Of a DNA stretch of 64,000 bases, positions 28,201-35,696 are shown one piece after another. Under the pieces are notes generated by a model. It had not been told where the DNA came from and did no database searches. It saw nothing but the letters and a program-made list of their open reading frames with translations. This DNA is from Telmatospirillum sp. (GTDB lineage Bacteria > Pseudomonadota > Alphaproteobacteria > CACIAM-22H2), in NCBI GenBank assembly GCA_020248985.1, contig JADCGL010000030.1, positions 100,600-164,599 of the forward strand, in the 5' to 3' direction. Made by a program: the position numbers and the translations under genes. Each line of letters opens with the position of its first letter. Within the stretch, counting starts at the first letter, position 1.

Positions 28201-29425
28201 CGATCAGCGTCTCGACGTTGACGGACGAAAAGCTGTTTGTGAAATTGCCAAGCACGAGCCGGTCGTTGTCGCCGCCCAGATCGATGGTGCCGGTCGTGAA
28301 GGCAGAGCCCAGCGTGACCGTGTCCGACAGCAGGCCGCCTGTGATCGTCTCGACATTAACGACCGAGATGATATTGACGCCATCGGCCAGGCGCAGGCGG
28401 TCGTTGCCCACACCGAGATCGATCAAAACGCCGCCCGAGGTCGCGGCCGAACCAAGCGTAATGCTGTCGTTGCCCGTGCCGCCGAGGATCGTCTCGATAT
28501 TGTAGAGCGTGGCCGTATTCGTGAAGTTACCCAGAATGAGCCGATCGTTGCCGCCCGCCAGATCCATTTCGGTGTTCGTGACCGACTGGGCCAAAGTGAT
28601 CGTGTCCGCACCGGAACTCGCGACAAGCGTTTCAACGTTGAGGATCGTGATGCTTGTTCCGAGCGCCGAAAGCGTCAGCGTATCGGCACCACCGCCGAGA
28701 TCGACGAGCCCCACCGATTGAGCCGCCGCAAGCGTCACATTGTCGATGCCTGTGCCGCCAATCACCGTTTCGATGTTGGAGACAGTGATGGTGTTGCCGT
28801 TGTTGGCAAGCACCAGTCGGTCCGTCCCGCCCAACAAATCGATATTGCCTGTCGTAATGACGGTGCCAAGCGTGATGTTGTCGTTGCCGGAATTGCCGAT
28901 CAGCGTTTCGACGTTCGTGACGGTGACGGTATTGGTGAACGTGCCGAGCACCAGCCGGTCGTTGCCGGCGCCGAGATCGATGAGGCCGCCAAGCTGCGCT
29001 CCGGCCAGCGTAACCGTATCGGCACCGGTGCCGCCGATGATCGTCTCGACATTGACGACGGTCAGCACATTGCCGCCGGTCGCAACCGTCGAACCGGTTC
29101 CGCCTGTGCCGCTCGAAGCACTGTTCGCAAGGATCAATCGGTCATTGCCGAGCCCCAGATCGATATAGCCGAGCGTTTGCGCGACGCCGAGCGTGACGGT
29201 ATCCGCACCGCCGCCGCCCAGAATCGTTTCGGCATTGGAAATCGTGAAGGAGTTGTTGGCCGTCGCGAGGCGCACGGAATCGAGGCCGGCCAACGCATCG
29301 AAGCGCCCGCCGCCGATCGACGCGCTGAAAACGACCGTATCGGCGCTTGCCGTGCCGGTTTGGGTCGTCAAGCTCGAGTAGGTAACTGCCCGCGCTGCCG
29401 TCGTCGTGGCTACTGTAGACGACAT
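22241..29425 (-). CDS. Giant repeat exoprotein with RTX-like C-terminus, 2394 aa
   Basis: One uninterrupted gene for a 2394-residue acidic Gly/Thr/Asn/Asp/Leu-rich protein. After ~60 N-terminal residues without a Sec signal (MSSTVATTTAARAVTYSSL) there are roughly 45-48 units of 46-47 residues of the form NTxTVxNVETIxGGTGxDxVTLGxxxTxGxxDLGxGNDRLxL, i.e. beta-roll-like strands with GGxGxD and GxGND turns. The last ~160 residues contain true RTX nonapeptides (GNDTITGGDGNDVLNGEGG) followed by a domain ending DGAFIYF, as in type I secretion substrates. Known RTX proteins bind calcium and leave through TolC-type exporters; no exporter genes are in the window. GGAG lies ~10 bases before ATG 29425. 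The upstream 29426-29625 stretch is AT-rich and must hold the promoter. Adhesin or matrix role is inferred only. Confidence 0.85.
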   Translation of the reverse strand: MSSTVATTTAARAVTYSSLTTQTGTASADTVVFSASIGGGRFDALAGLDSVRLATANNSFTISNAETILGGGGADTVTLGVAQTLGYIDLGLGNDRLILANSASSGTGGTGSTVATGGNVLTVVNVETIIGGTGADTVTLAGAQLGGLIDLGAGNDRLVLGTFTNTVTVTNVETLIGNSGNDNITLGTVITTGNIDLLGGTDRLVLANNGNTITVSNIETVIGGTGIDNVTLAAAQSVGLVDLGGGADTLTLSALGTSITILNVETLVASSGADTITLAQSVTNTEMDLAGGNDRLILGNFTNTATLYNIETILGGTGNDSITLGSAATSGGVLIDLGVGNDRLRLADGVNIISVVNVETITGGLLSDTVTLGSAFTTGTIDLGGDNDRLVLGNFTNSFSSVNVETLIGGTGSDIVTLGGNQTQGELYDLGGGNDRIVFAASGPNTLSIVNAETITGRAGNDTVTLGNGQTKGVIDLGSGNDTLVLGSGFNTLTLFNVETLVATSGTDTITYGAALTGGTVDLSDGNDRLILGNFANTVTVLNIETVVGGTANDTVALGAAFTNGENFNLGLGNDRLVLGNLGNTISVSGVETVVGGTADDTVTLGTAITAGSIDLGVGNDNLILGDSANTVTVLNIETITGGTGNDNVTLGESYIGGESFDLAGGNDKLTLANTNNSITVTSIESVIGQAGDDTVTLGGSQTGGVVDLGAGTDTLNLALGDNTVTIIGVESLVAADGADTVTLGDAIASGTIDLLAGYDRLILGNFSNTATVYNIETVIGGTGADTITLGQAYVAGELFNLGAGSDRLQLGDSSNTITVGNVESLVGGTGDDTVSLASVVTSGSIDLGDGNDQLILGDSANTVTIVNVETITGGVGNDNVTLGTAFANGELFDLGAGNDRLTLAAGGNTVSVLNIETVIGGSGDDTVTLGSVVTTGSIDLGAGNDQLILSEGNNSIAISNVETLIASASNDTISFSSAVVNGVVDLLDGNDKLILGNFSNTLTIYNIETLVGGTGADNVTLGAAYTGGETFNLGLGNDRIVLDNAGNRVTLINIETVVGGSGDDTVTLGTAVVSGTYDLGGGNDQLILGNFANTFTATNIEGIVGGTAADNITLGNSYSSGETFDLGGGNDRLTLAAGGNAITATNIETVVGGTGDDSVTLAVARTAGLIDLAGGNDQVTLGSGNNTLTIANAETVIGNSGNDTVTLSSSVTAGSYDLGSGADRLVLGNFANTLTIQNIESLIGGSGNDTVTLAAAYTGGETFNLGGGTDRLILSDLGNNITIVNIEAIVGGNGDDTITLGTTITSGTIDLGNGNDQLILGAFSNGLTILNVETLTGGAGADTVTLGSSYNSGEVIDLAGGADRLTLATGGNSITATNIETVVGGSGDDTVTLGSARTSGLVDLVAGNDTLILANANNTLTIANVETITANAGNDTITLSTGITNGTIDLAGGNDRLTLGNFTNTLTVINIETLVGGTGTDDVTLGASYNAGETFNLGAGNDRLALADTGNSVTLVNIETIVGGLAADTVTLGNAITSGTIDLGGGTDTLVLGNFSNTLTIINVEVLTGGTSGDNVTLGTAYTAGETIDLGNGADRLTLAAGGNTITIVNIETIIGGSGDDTVTLGTVRTTGTVDLAAGNDNLILFNGNNTITLANIETVTAAAGNDTIAFATQLTDGTIDLAAGTDRLALGNFANTVTVLNIETVVGGTAADTVTLGAAFAGGESFNLGTGNDRLILGDYANTITVANIETIVGGISTDTVTLGTGVSSGTIDLGDGADRLILSNFVNNLTIVNVEVIVGGANSDTIALGSALTAGETVDLGAGSDRLTLAAGGNTLTVTNIETIIGGSGDDTVTMGTARSSGTIDLGAGNDNLVLFNGNNTLTIVNVETITAAAGNDTIVLGAGITNGTIDLAGGSDRLVLGNFTNTVTVINVETVIGGTGADDVTFGASFTGGETFNLGTGSDRLTLADTGNTVTLTNIETIIGGLGADTVTLGSTITSGTIDLGAGTDRLILGNFANTLTLINVEVLIGGTNADNITLGTTYTAGETIDLAAGNDRLTLADGGNSITVINIETVIGGTGDDTVSLGSARTSGLVDLGAGNDQLILFNGANTISISNVETLTGLAGNDSIVLSTAITAGLVDLGAGSDRLALGNFTNTLTVTNVETLVGGTGSDNVTLGAAFTGGQTFNLGTGNDSLTLFNGNNTVTLTNIETIVGDSGNDTVTRGSSLTSGTVDLGDGNARLTLASSANTVTVSNVETIVSGAGNDTIAVTGSVGVRISSGAGNDTITGGDGNDVLNGEGGSDRMTGGAGNDTFLLSAGADTIVDYASGDKINLLIYPSFATITDVTNAASDVGGNLVINLGSGNSVTILGQSVAGLSTMDSDGAFIYF
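22630..29240 (-). repeat. Internal tandem repeat array with 696-bp higher-order period
   Basis: The repeat units of the giant protein alternate 46-47-46-47-46 residues (138+141+138+141+138 = 696 bp) and the five-unit block then recurs. A landmark in the unit whose DNA reads GTGTTGTTGCC (or a variant) sits at 23079, 23775, 24471, 25167, 25863, 26559, 27255 and 27951, exactly 696 bp apart each time. A diverged copy is found near 28646. No indel has broken the phase over about 5.6 kb. The blocks differ by many substitutions, so they are old duplications kept in register, not recent copies. Confidence 0.9.
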
Positions 29426-29625
29426 ATGAATGCCGCTCCTTCTGGAGTCCTACTCTTTGACCTTTTGTCGCCAAGACTTATAGCAGATTTTCTAATGCTA
29501 AGGCAAGGCGCCCCGGTCAGATCGAGAGCAATGTAACAAATTTTTACTAAAATTCTATTAATATTGCAGGAGCCGAGTGAATTTTCTGCGAAACTCGCAA
29601 ATCTTTTGCCGCACCAGCGTCCCTG

Positions 29626-30327
29626 TCAATTCGCCTTAACGATCGCCGATGTCTGGCCAAACAGGATCTTCTTGGCAGCCTCGTCCATGGTGGGCTTGGC
29701 ATTTATGGCTGCGGCTTTGGCATAGGCGCGCTGTGTTGCCGGCCTCGCCTGGATCGTCTCGAACCAACGCTTTAGGTTTGGAAAATCCTCTAGTTTCTGC
29801 CCTTGGCGCTCATACGGTACGATCCACGGATAACACGCCATGTCGGCGATCGAGTAGTCGCCGGCAATAAACGGGCGATCTGCAAGTCTCTTATTAAGAA
29901 CACCATACAAGCGGTTTGTTTCATTAACATATCTCGAAATCGCGTAAGGGATTTTTTCGGTCGCATAGACGGCGAAATGATGGTTCTGCCCGGCCATTGG
30001 GCCAAGGCCGCCCATCTGCCAAAAGAGCCATTGCAACGTATCGGTCCGCGTCGCCAAGTCTGAAGACAGGAATTTTCCTGTTTTTTCAGCCAAATAAAGA
30101 AGTATGGCGCCGGACTCGAAAATCGAAATCGGAGCAACGCCGCCGGTCGGCGCCTGATCGACGATTGCCGGTATCCGGTTGTTCGGTGCGATCTTCAGAA
30201 AATCGGGCTGGAACTGCTCGCCCGCCCCGATATTGATCGGGATAATGCGATAGGCAAGTTCCGCCTCTTCCAAGAACATCGTCACCTTATGGCCGTTCGG
30301 CGTCGTCCAATAATAGAGATCAATCAT
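29626..30327 (-). CDS. Glutathione S-transferase, YghU/YfcG type
   Basis: A 233-residue GST. The thioredoxin-like N-terminal domain starts MIDLYYWTTPNGHKVTMFLEEAELAY, with the T-P-N-G stretch typical of nu-class (YfcG/YghU) enzymes, and includes the cis-proline region NRIPAIVD and ESGAILLYLAEKTG. The helical C-terminal domain has DRPFIAGDYSIADMACYPWI and PNLKRWFETIQARPA. Nu-class enzymes act on disulfide or peroxide substrates with two glutathiones. ATG 30327 is chosen because the 13 upstream in-frame codons lack family character. Base composition is clearly more AT-rich than neighbours, which suggests acquisition from another source. Confidence 0.9.
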   Translation of the reverse strand: MIDLYYWTTPNGHKVTMFLEEAELAYRIIPINIGAGEQFQPDFLKIAPNNRIPAIVDQAPTGGVAPISIFESGAILLYLAEKTGKFLSSDLATRTDTLQWLFWQMGGLGPMAGQNHHFAVYATEKIPYAISRYVNETNRLYGVLNKRLADRPFIAGDYSIADMACYPWIVPYERQGQKLEDFPNLKRWFETIQARPATQRAYAKAAAINAKPTMDEAAKKILFGQTSAIVKAN

Positions 30328-30469
30328 CTTTGCCTCGTTTGCATGCGTCGGCGCCAACCGCAACACGCCGCCCAGTCTATGTCAATCGGCGACGAGTTGC
30401 CGGATATTCAAGATTGATATAAAATCTGAACTTGTTGATTCAGAATACGAATCTACCGCGCGAGCCGAC

Positions 30470-31762
30470 ATGAAGAATGCCGCGTTCAAATCGACTTATC
30501 TGTTGTGGGGCTGCCTTGCGGCACTCGTGTTTCTGCCGTTGCTGACGGTCGGGCTGCTTTATCTCGGCATTTTGTCGGAGCGCGAGCGCTTTGCCGCCTA
30601 CTCGTCGGTCGCGACGCAATTGCAGGCAATTCAAGACGCAGAAGTCGATTTTTCGCTCGCACGGCGTGCGTCTCAAGCTTATCTGCGCATTGGCGACCCG
30701 GTCGATCGCGAAGCGATGCGCAGCTTGATCGAAGGCAGCCGCCAGAAAATTGCAGCAGCGCGCAGCACCGGCGGTAACGAACCGAACGACGCCATGCTGA
30801 CAGCGCTCGACGCGCAGTTGGCGCGCTACGATCAAATCTCGCAATCGATGTTCGATCTCGTCGGAAGGCGGCGCGTCCTCGTCGATCAACGCCTGCGCAC
30901 GCTTGCGAACCAGATCGACGGCGATCTTGCCGAATATGCGTCGCGCTGGCAGCGCGGCGGCCTCAACGCGGTCGCGGCCTCCCTCGCCAATGCACGTGCC
31001 GCAATCGCCGATCCGCGGCTGCGCGCGACCTATCGCCCGGAGGATCTCGCTGCCGCCGTCGCCCGCCCCCTTGCTTTGGCCGCAACTGTCGAGATTGCCG
31101 AGCCCGACGCGGCCGCAATCGTGCGGCGCGTCGAGGCCCGTCTGGCAGCCTTTGTTGCGGGCTGGCGCGAGCTGATCGAGGTCGGCGCGCAGATCGCGAG
31201 CCTGGCGGACAACGACGTGCTCGCCATCGGCCAGACCATCAGCAGCCGCTTCGAAGCGCTTGCCGATGCGTCGACGGCGCGCCAGGCGTCGCTCTACCAG
31301 GCAAGCCAGCGCGCATCGGCCGGCGACGACATGCTCGTTTCGATCGTTGCGGCCGCAACTTTGCTTGCTGCTGTCGCTGGTGCCTTTGCGGCATCGCGGC
31401 TTTTCGCCCAGCAAGCCGCGCGCATGCGCAACGAACGTGCACGGCGCAAAGCGCTCGAAACCGTCTTGTCCCAGCTTGAAGCGGCGGCAAAGAGTGGTGC
31501 GTTCGCGGCTCGCGCGCCCGAAACGGCACCGATCGCTGCCGCAATGCCCGAGCCTGAGCCCGAAGCAACGGCCGAAGTTCCAATGACCGCACCTGCGATG
31601 GCACTTGCGGTCCCGCAACCGGCCGAGCCGACGCCGCAACCGGCCGCCGCTCCGGAAGCGGTCGCGGCGCGCGCGGCCCCCAAAGGCGATCCCACCAACG
31701 ACGATCTCATCAAAATGCTGTTAGCTTCGCTGCCCGCCACGCCTGCGCGCAACGCCAATTGA
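30470..31762 (+). CDS. Two-TM receptor-like membrane protein without signalling domain
   Basis: 430 residues: TM1 at ~11-33 (LLWGCLAALVFLPLLTVGLLYL), a ~260-residue periplasmic helical region (YSSVATQLQAIQDAEVDFSLARRASQAYLRIGD and several further amphipathic helices), and TM2 at ~287-306 (MLVSIVAAATLLAAVAGAFAA). A short cytoplasmic coiled coil follows (RLFAQQAARMRNERARRKALETVLSQLEAAAK), then a ~90-residue Pro/Ala/Glu tail. The layout is that of a methyl-accepting chemotaxis sensor of the helical-bundle type, but the HAMP and methyl-accepting domains are replaced by a disordered tail. It lies 57 bp upstream of the radical SAM-OGT gene, same direction, so they may be an operon. Function unknown. 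Confidence 0.7.
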   Translation: MKNAAFKSTYLLWGCLAALVFLPLLTVGLLYLGILSERERFAAYSSVATQLQAIQDAEVDFSLARRASQAYLRIGDPVDREAMRSLIEGSRQKIAAARSTGGNEPNDAMLTALDAQLARYDQISQSMFDLVGRRRVLVDQRLRTLANQIDGDLAEYASRWQRGGLNAVAASLANARAAIADPRLRATYRPEDLAAAVARPLALAATVEIAEPDAAAIVRRVEARLAAFVAGWRELIEVGAQIASLADNDVLAIGQTISSRFEALADASTARQASLYQASQRASAGDDMLVSIVAAATLLAAVAGAFAASRLFAQQAARMRNERARRKALETVLSQLEAAAKSGAFAARAPETAPIAAAMPEPEPEATAEVPMTAPAMALAVPQPAEPTPQPAAAPEAVAARAAPKGDPTNDDLIKMLLASLPATPARNAN

Positions 31763-31819
31763 ACCGCGCATGCGGTTCGCGTACCGTGACTTGTGGCTCG
31801 CCCTTTTGCCGAATCGAAA

Positions 31820-34747
31820 ATGAATCCGTTTGTACCGCCGCAACGGCTAGCCACGCTGCAGATCGAAATCACACGCAACTGCAACCTTGCCTGTGCCGCC
31901 TGCCCGCGCACCGACGGCATGGCCGCCGGCACTTGGCGCAATACGGACATGGCGCTCGAAACATTCCGGAAGCTGGTCGACCATGCGCCACCGGCCGACC
32001 TTCTGCTGCTGGCGGGCATTGGCGAACCGGCCTTGCATCCGCAGGCAGCAGGCCTCGTCGCAGCGGCCGTCGCCACGCGCCGGTTCGGTGCTGTCGCAAT
32101 GACCAGCAACGGGCTTGCAGGCGGCCCTGAACTCTACGCGAATCTACAGAATCACGGTCTTGCCGGCCTTCGCGTCGCACTTGCATCGCTTGCCGATGCC
32201 ACAGCTGCCGCAATGCGCAAAGGAACGGACGTCGCCGCGTTGCGCGCCAATCTTGCTGCCTTGGCAAAGCTCTTCAGCAAGAATTTCGTCGTCGTCGTGC
32301 GCGTGTCGCGCCGAAATTCGGGCGAGTTGGAAAGCCTAATCGAAACACTGGCAGCACTTGGCGTGGTGCGGATTTCGATCCAGCCCGACGACCGACCTGC
32401 AATCGAAGACAGGCTCGAAAAAGGCGAGCTCGCGGCAGTTTTGGCGCAGCTCGGCACGCTGCAAGCGCGGCTTGGCAGTGCTTGCACGCTCGATTGGGCA
32501 CCCGGCCTGGCGCCCAACCAGACGAAATGCCGTCAACCGCTCGCGACGGCGTCTGTCGATATTGCGGGCAAGCTGGCGCCCTGCCCTGCGACAAGCGATG
32601 CCAGCCACTATGCCGATACGAGCCTGCGCGATCTGCGTTTTGCCGATGCCTGGACCGCTCCCGGTGTGGCCGCATGGCTATCGGCCTATCTCGACCGCGA
32701 GCCGGCCCTGTGCCGCAGCTGCGCATTCAATCCCTCGGGCAGCTTTGCAATCCCACTCGAGCCCGCCGCCGCCCAGAAAGCCGCCGTGGCTTCGATCATG
32801 GCGCAGAAATTCGATGCGGCGCAGGCGACCCTTACCGCCCTCGTCGGCGGGCCGGTGCAGGCCGACAACCTGCATCTGCTCGGCATGGTCGAATCGCACA
32901 AGGGCAACGCCGAACGCGCCGTTGCCTTCGTTGCCGCAGCCGCCGCACTCGACGGGCAAGCCCATATCCGCAATAATCTTGGTACAGTCCTCGCGAAAGC
33001 CGGGCGCCTTGCCGAAGCCGAAACCGTGCTTCGCCAACTCGTCGCCGACACGCCAAGCTATCCGACCGCCTATATCTCGCTGTCCGGCGTCTTGGCCGAC
33101 AAGGGCGAAAAACAGGCCGCCATCGCTATCCTCGTCGATCTTGCCGAACTCGCCCTCAAGGCCGGCAAACAGAACGTGGCGGGCCAAGCGGTCGATCGCA
33201 TTTTGGCCGTGGGCGAACTGCATCCGCGCTTGCCGCTGCTGGGCCATTTGCTGCGCATGGCGGGCGCACAAACGCTCGCGTTGCGCCTGTTCGAATGGCT
33301 TGCCAAGACCGATCCCAACAATCTTGGGCATCTGCTCGCGCGCGCCATGACGCTGCTGCCCGTCGCCTACGAAACCACGCCGCAGATGCAGGCGATCCGC
33401 GCGCGCTACCGCGATGCGCTCGTCGATCTGCGCGCGCGCGTGGAACGGGCCAGCGACGGCGAACTTGCGGTCGCGGGCTATCATGTCGGCCTCGCAAAGC
33501 CCTTCTATCTCGCCTACCAGGGCGAAAACGACGTCGAGCTGCAGCGCCTCTATGGCGAGATCGTCGCGCGCATGTCGGCCAAGCGCCATCCGCAATGGAT
33601 GGTGCCGGTCGCACCGCTTGCCTACGGCGGAACGCGCAAGCTGCGCGTGGGCTTTGCCAGCGGCTATTTCAGCCGCCACAGCGTTTCGAAGCTTTTTGCG
33701 GGCTGGATCCGCCATATGTCGCGCGCCAAGTTCCAAGTCATCGGCTACGACCTTGCCGAAAGCGAACCCGACGAATACGGGCGCGGCCTGCTGGCCGATT
33801 TCGACGCCGTGCGTCGCAAGGTCGACGGCATCGACAAATGGGCCGCGACGATCCGCAACGACGCGCTCGACGCGCTGATCTATCCCGAAATCGGCATGGA
33901 ATCGCAGTCCGTGCGGCTCTCCGCGCTGCGCCTTGCACCGCTGCAGATGGTCGCCATGGGCCATCCGATGACCACCGGCATCCCCAATGTCGACGTGTTC
34001 TTGACGAGCGACCTCATGGAACCCGCGGACGGCCAGGCGCACTACACCGAGCGGCTGCTGCGCCTGCCGAATCTGTCGTTCGACTACGAGCGTCAGCCCG
34101 CCGGAGGGCCTGAATTCAAGCGCGAAGAACTCGGCCTCGATCCGAAAGCAATCGTCTTCATCTGCTGCCAATCCTTGTTCAAATACCGGCCCGACGACGA
34201 CGACGTGATCGTGCGCATCGCGCGCGAAGTGCCCAACGCGCAATTCGCGTTTCTGGGCGTGCCGACGGCCCCCCTCACCGAAATATTCTCTGCCCGCCTC
34301 GGCGCCAAATTCACGGCGTCCGGCCTATCCTATGCCGGACGCGTGGTGATCGTGCCACCGGTCGCCTTCGAGCGCTTCGGCGCTTTCCTGCGCGCGGGCG
34401 ACATCTATCTCGACAGTCTCGGCTGGTCCGGCGGCAACACCTCGCTCGAGGCGGCCAGCGTGGGCTTGCCCATCGTCACGACGCCCGGCGGCCCGATGCG
34501 CGCGCGCCACACGGCCGCGATCCTGCAATTCATGGGTCTCGGCCACTATGTCACCCCCTCGCAGGACGCCTATGTGGTTTTTGCCGCAAAGCTCGCGGGC
34601 GATGCGGCCTTGCGCAAAGCCTATGCGGGCGAAATCGCGCTCAATGCCGACAAATTGTTCGGCGATTTGTCGCCCGTGCGCGCGATCGAGAATTTCATCG
34701 TCGAGGAAATTTCCGCCCGCGAGCGGCTTCAGAGCCCTAGCGCCTAG
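31820..34747 (+). CDS. Radical SAM - TPR - GT41 (OGT-like) fusion protein, 975 aa
   Basis: Three modules in one chain. Residues ~10-305 are a radical SAM domain: the 4Fe-4S motif C21-x3-C25-x2-C28 in RNCNLACAACPRTDG, GIGEPALHP (the GGEP-like SAM motif) and SNGLAG, then C237, C255, C298 and C301 as a SPASM-like auxiliary cluster set. Residues ~320-500 are TPR-like helices (AHIRNNLGTVLAKAGRLAEAETVLRQL). Residues ~605-965 resemble the catalytic domain of O-GlcNAc transferase/SPINDLY: GFASGYFSRHSVSKL (H620), HPMTTGIPNVDVFLTSD, FICCQSLFKYRP (K788) and YLDSLGWSGGNTSLEAASVGLPIVTTPGG. Start is ATG 31820, or GTG 31793 nine codons upstream. The combination is unusual; a two-step peptide modification is inferred, not shown. 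The 3' end overlaps the converging SGNH gene by 11 bp. Confidence 0.85.
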   Translation: MNPFVPPQRLATLQIEITRNCNLACAACPRTDGMAAGTWRNTDMALETFRKLVDHAPPADLLLLAGIGEPALHPQAAGLVAAAVATRRFGAVAMTSNGLAGGPELYANLQNHGLAGLRVALASLADATAAAMRKGTDVAALRANLAALAKLFSKNFVVVVRVSRRNSGELESLIETLAALGVVRISIQPDDRPAIEDRLEKGELAAVLAQLGTLQARLGSACTLDWAPGLAPNQTKCRQPLATASVDIAGKLAPCPATSDASHYADTSLRDLRFADAWTAPGVAAWLSAYLDREPALCRSCAFNPSGSFAIPLEPAAAQKAAVASIMAQKFDAAQATLTALVGGPVQADNLHLLGMVESHKGNAERAVAFVAAAAALDGQAHIRNNLGTVLAKAGRLAEAETVLRQLVADTPSYPTAYISLSGVLADKGEKQAAIAILVDLAELALKAGKQNVAGQAVDRILAVGELHPRLPLLGHLLRMAGAQTLALRLFEWLAKTDPNNLGHLLARAMTLLPVAYETTPQMQAIRARYRDALVDLRARVERASDGELAVAGYHVGLAKPFYLAYQGENDVELQRLYGEIVARMSAKRHPQWMVPVAPLAYGGTRKLRVGFASGYFSRHSVSKLFAGWIRHMSRAKFQVIGYDLAESEPDEYGRGLLADFDAVRRKVDGIDKWAATIRNDALDALIYPEIGMESQSVRLSALRLAPLQMVAMGHPMTTGIPNVDVFLTSDLMEPADGQAHYTERLLRLPNLSFDYERQPAGGPEFKREELGLDPKAIVFICCQSLFKYRPDDDDVIVRIAREVPNAQFAFLGVPTAPLTEIFSARLGAKFTASGLSYAGRVVIVPPVAFERFGAFLRAGDIYLDSLGWSGGNTSLEAASVGLPIVTTPGGPMRARHTAAILQFMGLGHYVTPSQDAYVVFAAKLAGDAALRKAYAGEIALNADKLFGDLSPVRAIENFIVEEISARERLQSPSA

Positions 34748-35585
34748 ACGCAAAACCTGCTGTGCGCGCGGCCTCTGGCTTTGGCGCATCGGCCTTGGGC
34801 GCATAAGCGGCGATCGCCTGCGCCAGAACGCGCGACAGACAATAATAGCTCGTATCGGTCATGTGCAGACCGTCGCTGCCGATCAATTCGTCGGGCCTGA
34901 AAGCGCCGCTCTGCATCCAATGCGTCATGATGCGGAAGCGCGGAAAAATCGGCACGTCCTTGACGCGTGAGATCAGCATCATGTGGTCGGAAAACTGGCG
35001 GCGATGCGGCGCGTTGACGTAGCGCGGCGCATTCTGCGGGCCCATCATCATCACGTCGATGCCGTGTTTGCGCGCGATGTCGATGCCCACCGACATGTTT
35101 TCGACGAACTGTTCGAGCGGCCAGCCTTTGATCGCGGCATTAACGCCCGCCTGCCAGATCAGCAGATCGGGCTCGATCGCCAACACGTCGCGCTCGAAGC
35201 GCGCGAGCATCTGCCCCGCATCCTCGCCGCCGATCCCCTTGTTGTGCACCGTGATGGCAATGTTCGGGAACAGCGCGTGCAACTCGGCTTCGAGCCTTTC
35301 GGGATAGGCGTTGGCGCGCGTGCTGGCGCCAACGCCTTCGGTCGACGACGCGCCAAGTGCAACGATGGTCAGCTGCTTGCCTTCCGCAAGGCGCTGGGAC
35401 ACCAGCGGCATCGGATGCTGCAGGCGGCTGAATTCGGCAGGCACGTCGCAGCGCATTGCGAATTTTTCGACGTCGCCCGTCATCGCCGGCACGACAGGCG
35501 TGTGCACGACCGCGCGGTCTGCAGCGACCGCGGGCAACCCGAGCGTCAGAGCGGCAAACAAGGCCAAGCGGGTCAAACGACTCAT
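34737..35585 (-). CDS. Exported SGNH/GDSL-family hydrolase
   Basis: A 282-residue periplasmic or secreted esterase-like protein with signal peptide MSRLTRLALFAALTLGLPAVAA. SGNH blocks: block I IVALGASSTEGVGAS with nucleophile Ser in GASS, block II NKGIGGEDAGQ (Gly), block III LLIWQAGVNAAI with the Asn, and block V SDGLHMTD with the Asp-x2-His pair. All catalytic residues are present. Known relatives remove or transfer acyl groups on polysaccharides, lipids or peptidoglycan; the substrate here is unknown. The gene converges on the radical SAM-OGT gene (11-bp overlap) and is divergent from the binding-protein gene. Confidence 0.85.
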   Translation of the reverse strand: MSRLTRLALFAALTLGLPAVAADRAVVHTPVVPAMTGDVEKFAMRCDVPAEFSRLQHPMPLVSQRLAEGKQLTIVALGASSTEGVGASTRANAYPERLEAELHALFPNIAITVHNKGIGGEDAGQMLARFERDVLAIEPDLLIWQAGVNAAIKGWPLEQFVENMSVGIDIARKHGIDVMMMGPQNAPRYVNAPHRRQFSDHMMLISRVKDVPIFPRFRIMTHWMQSGAFRPDELIGSDGLHMTDTSYYCLSRVLAQAIAAYAPKADAPKPEAARTAGFASRR

Positions 35586-35696
35586 TTATGGAACAAGCTT
35601 ATGCGCGAACCGCGTAATTGTCGATTCGACATTCCCGGCCGCGGCGAAACCCGCTAAAGTCCGAAAAAATACAACGAGATGAGAGGGGAGAGCACC

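Noticed and set aside
22630..29240. CRISPR array suggested by regular repeats
   Set aside because: Repeats are contiguous, coding, diverged and 138-141 bp long, with no spacers and no cas genes.
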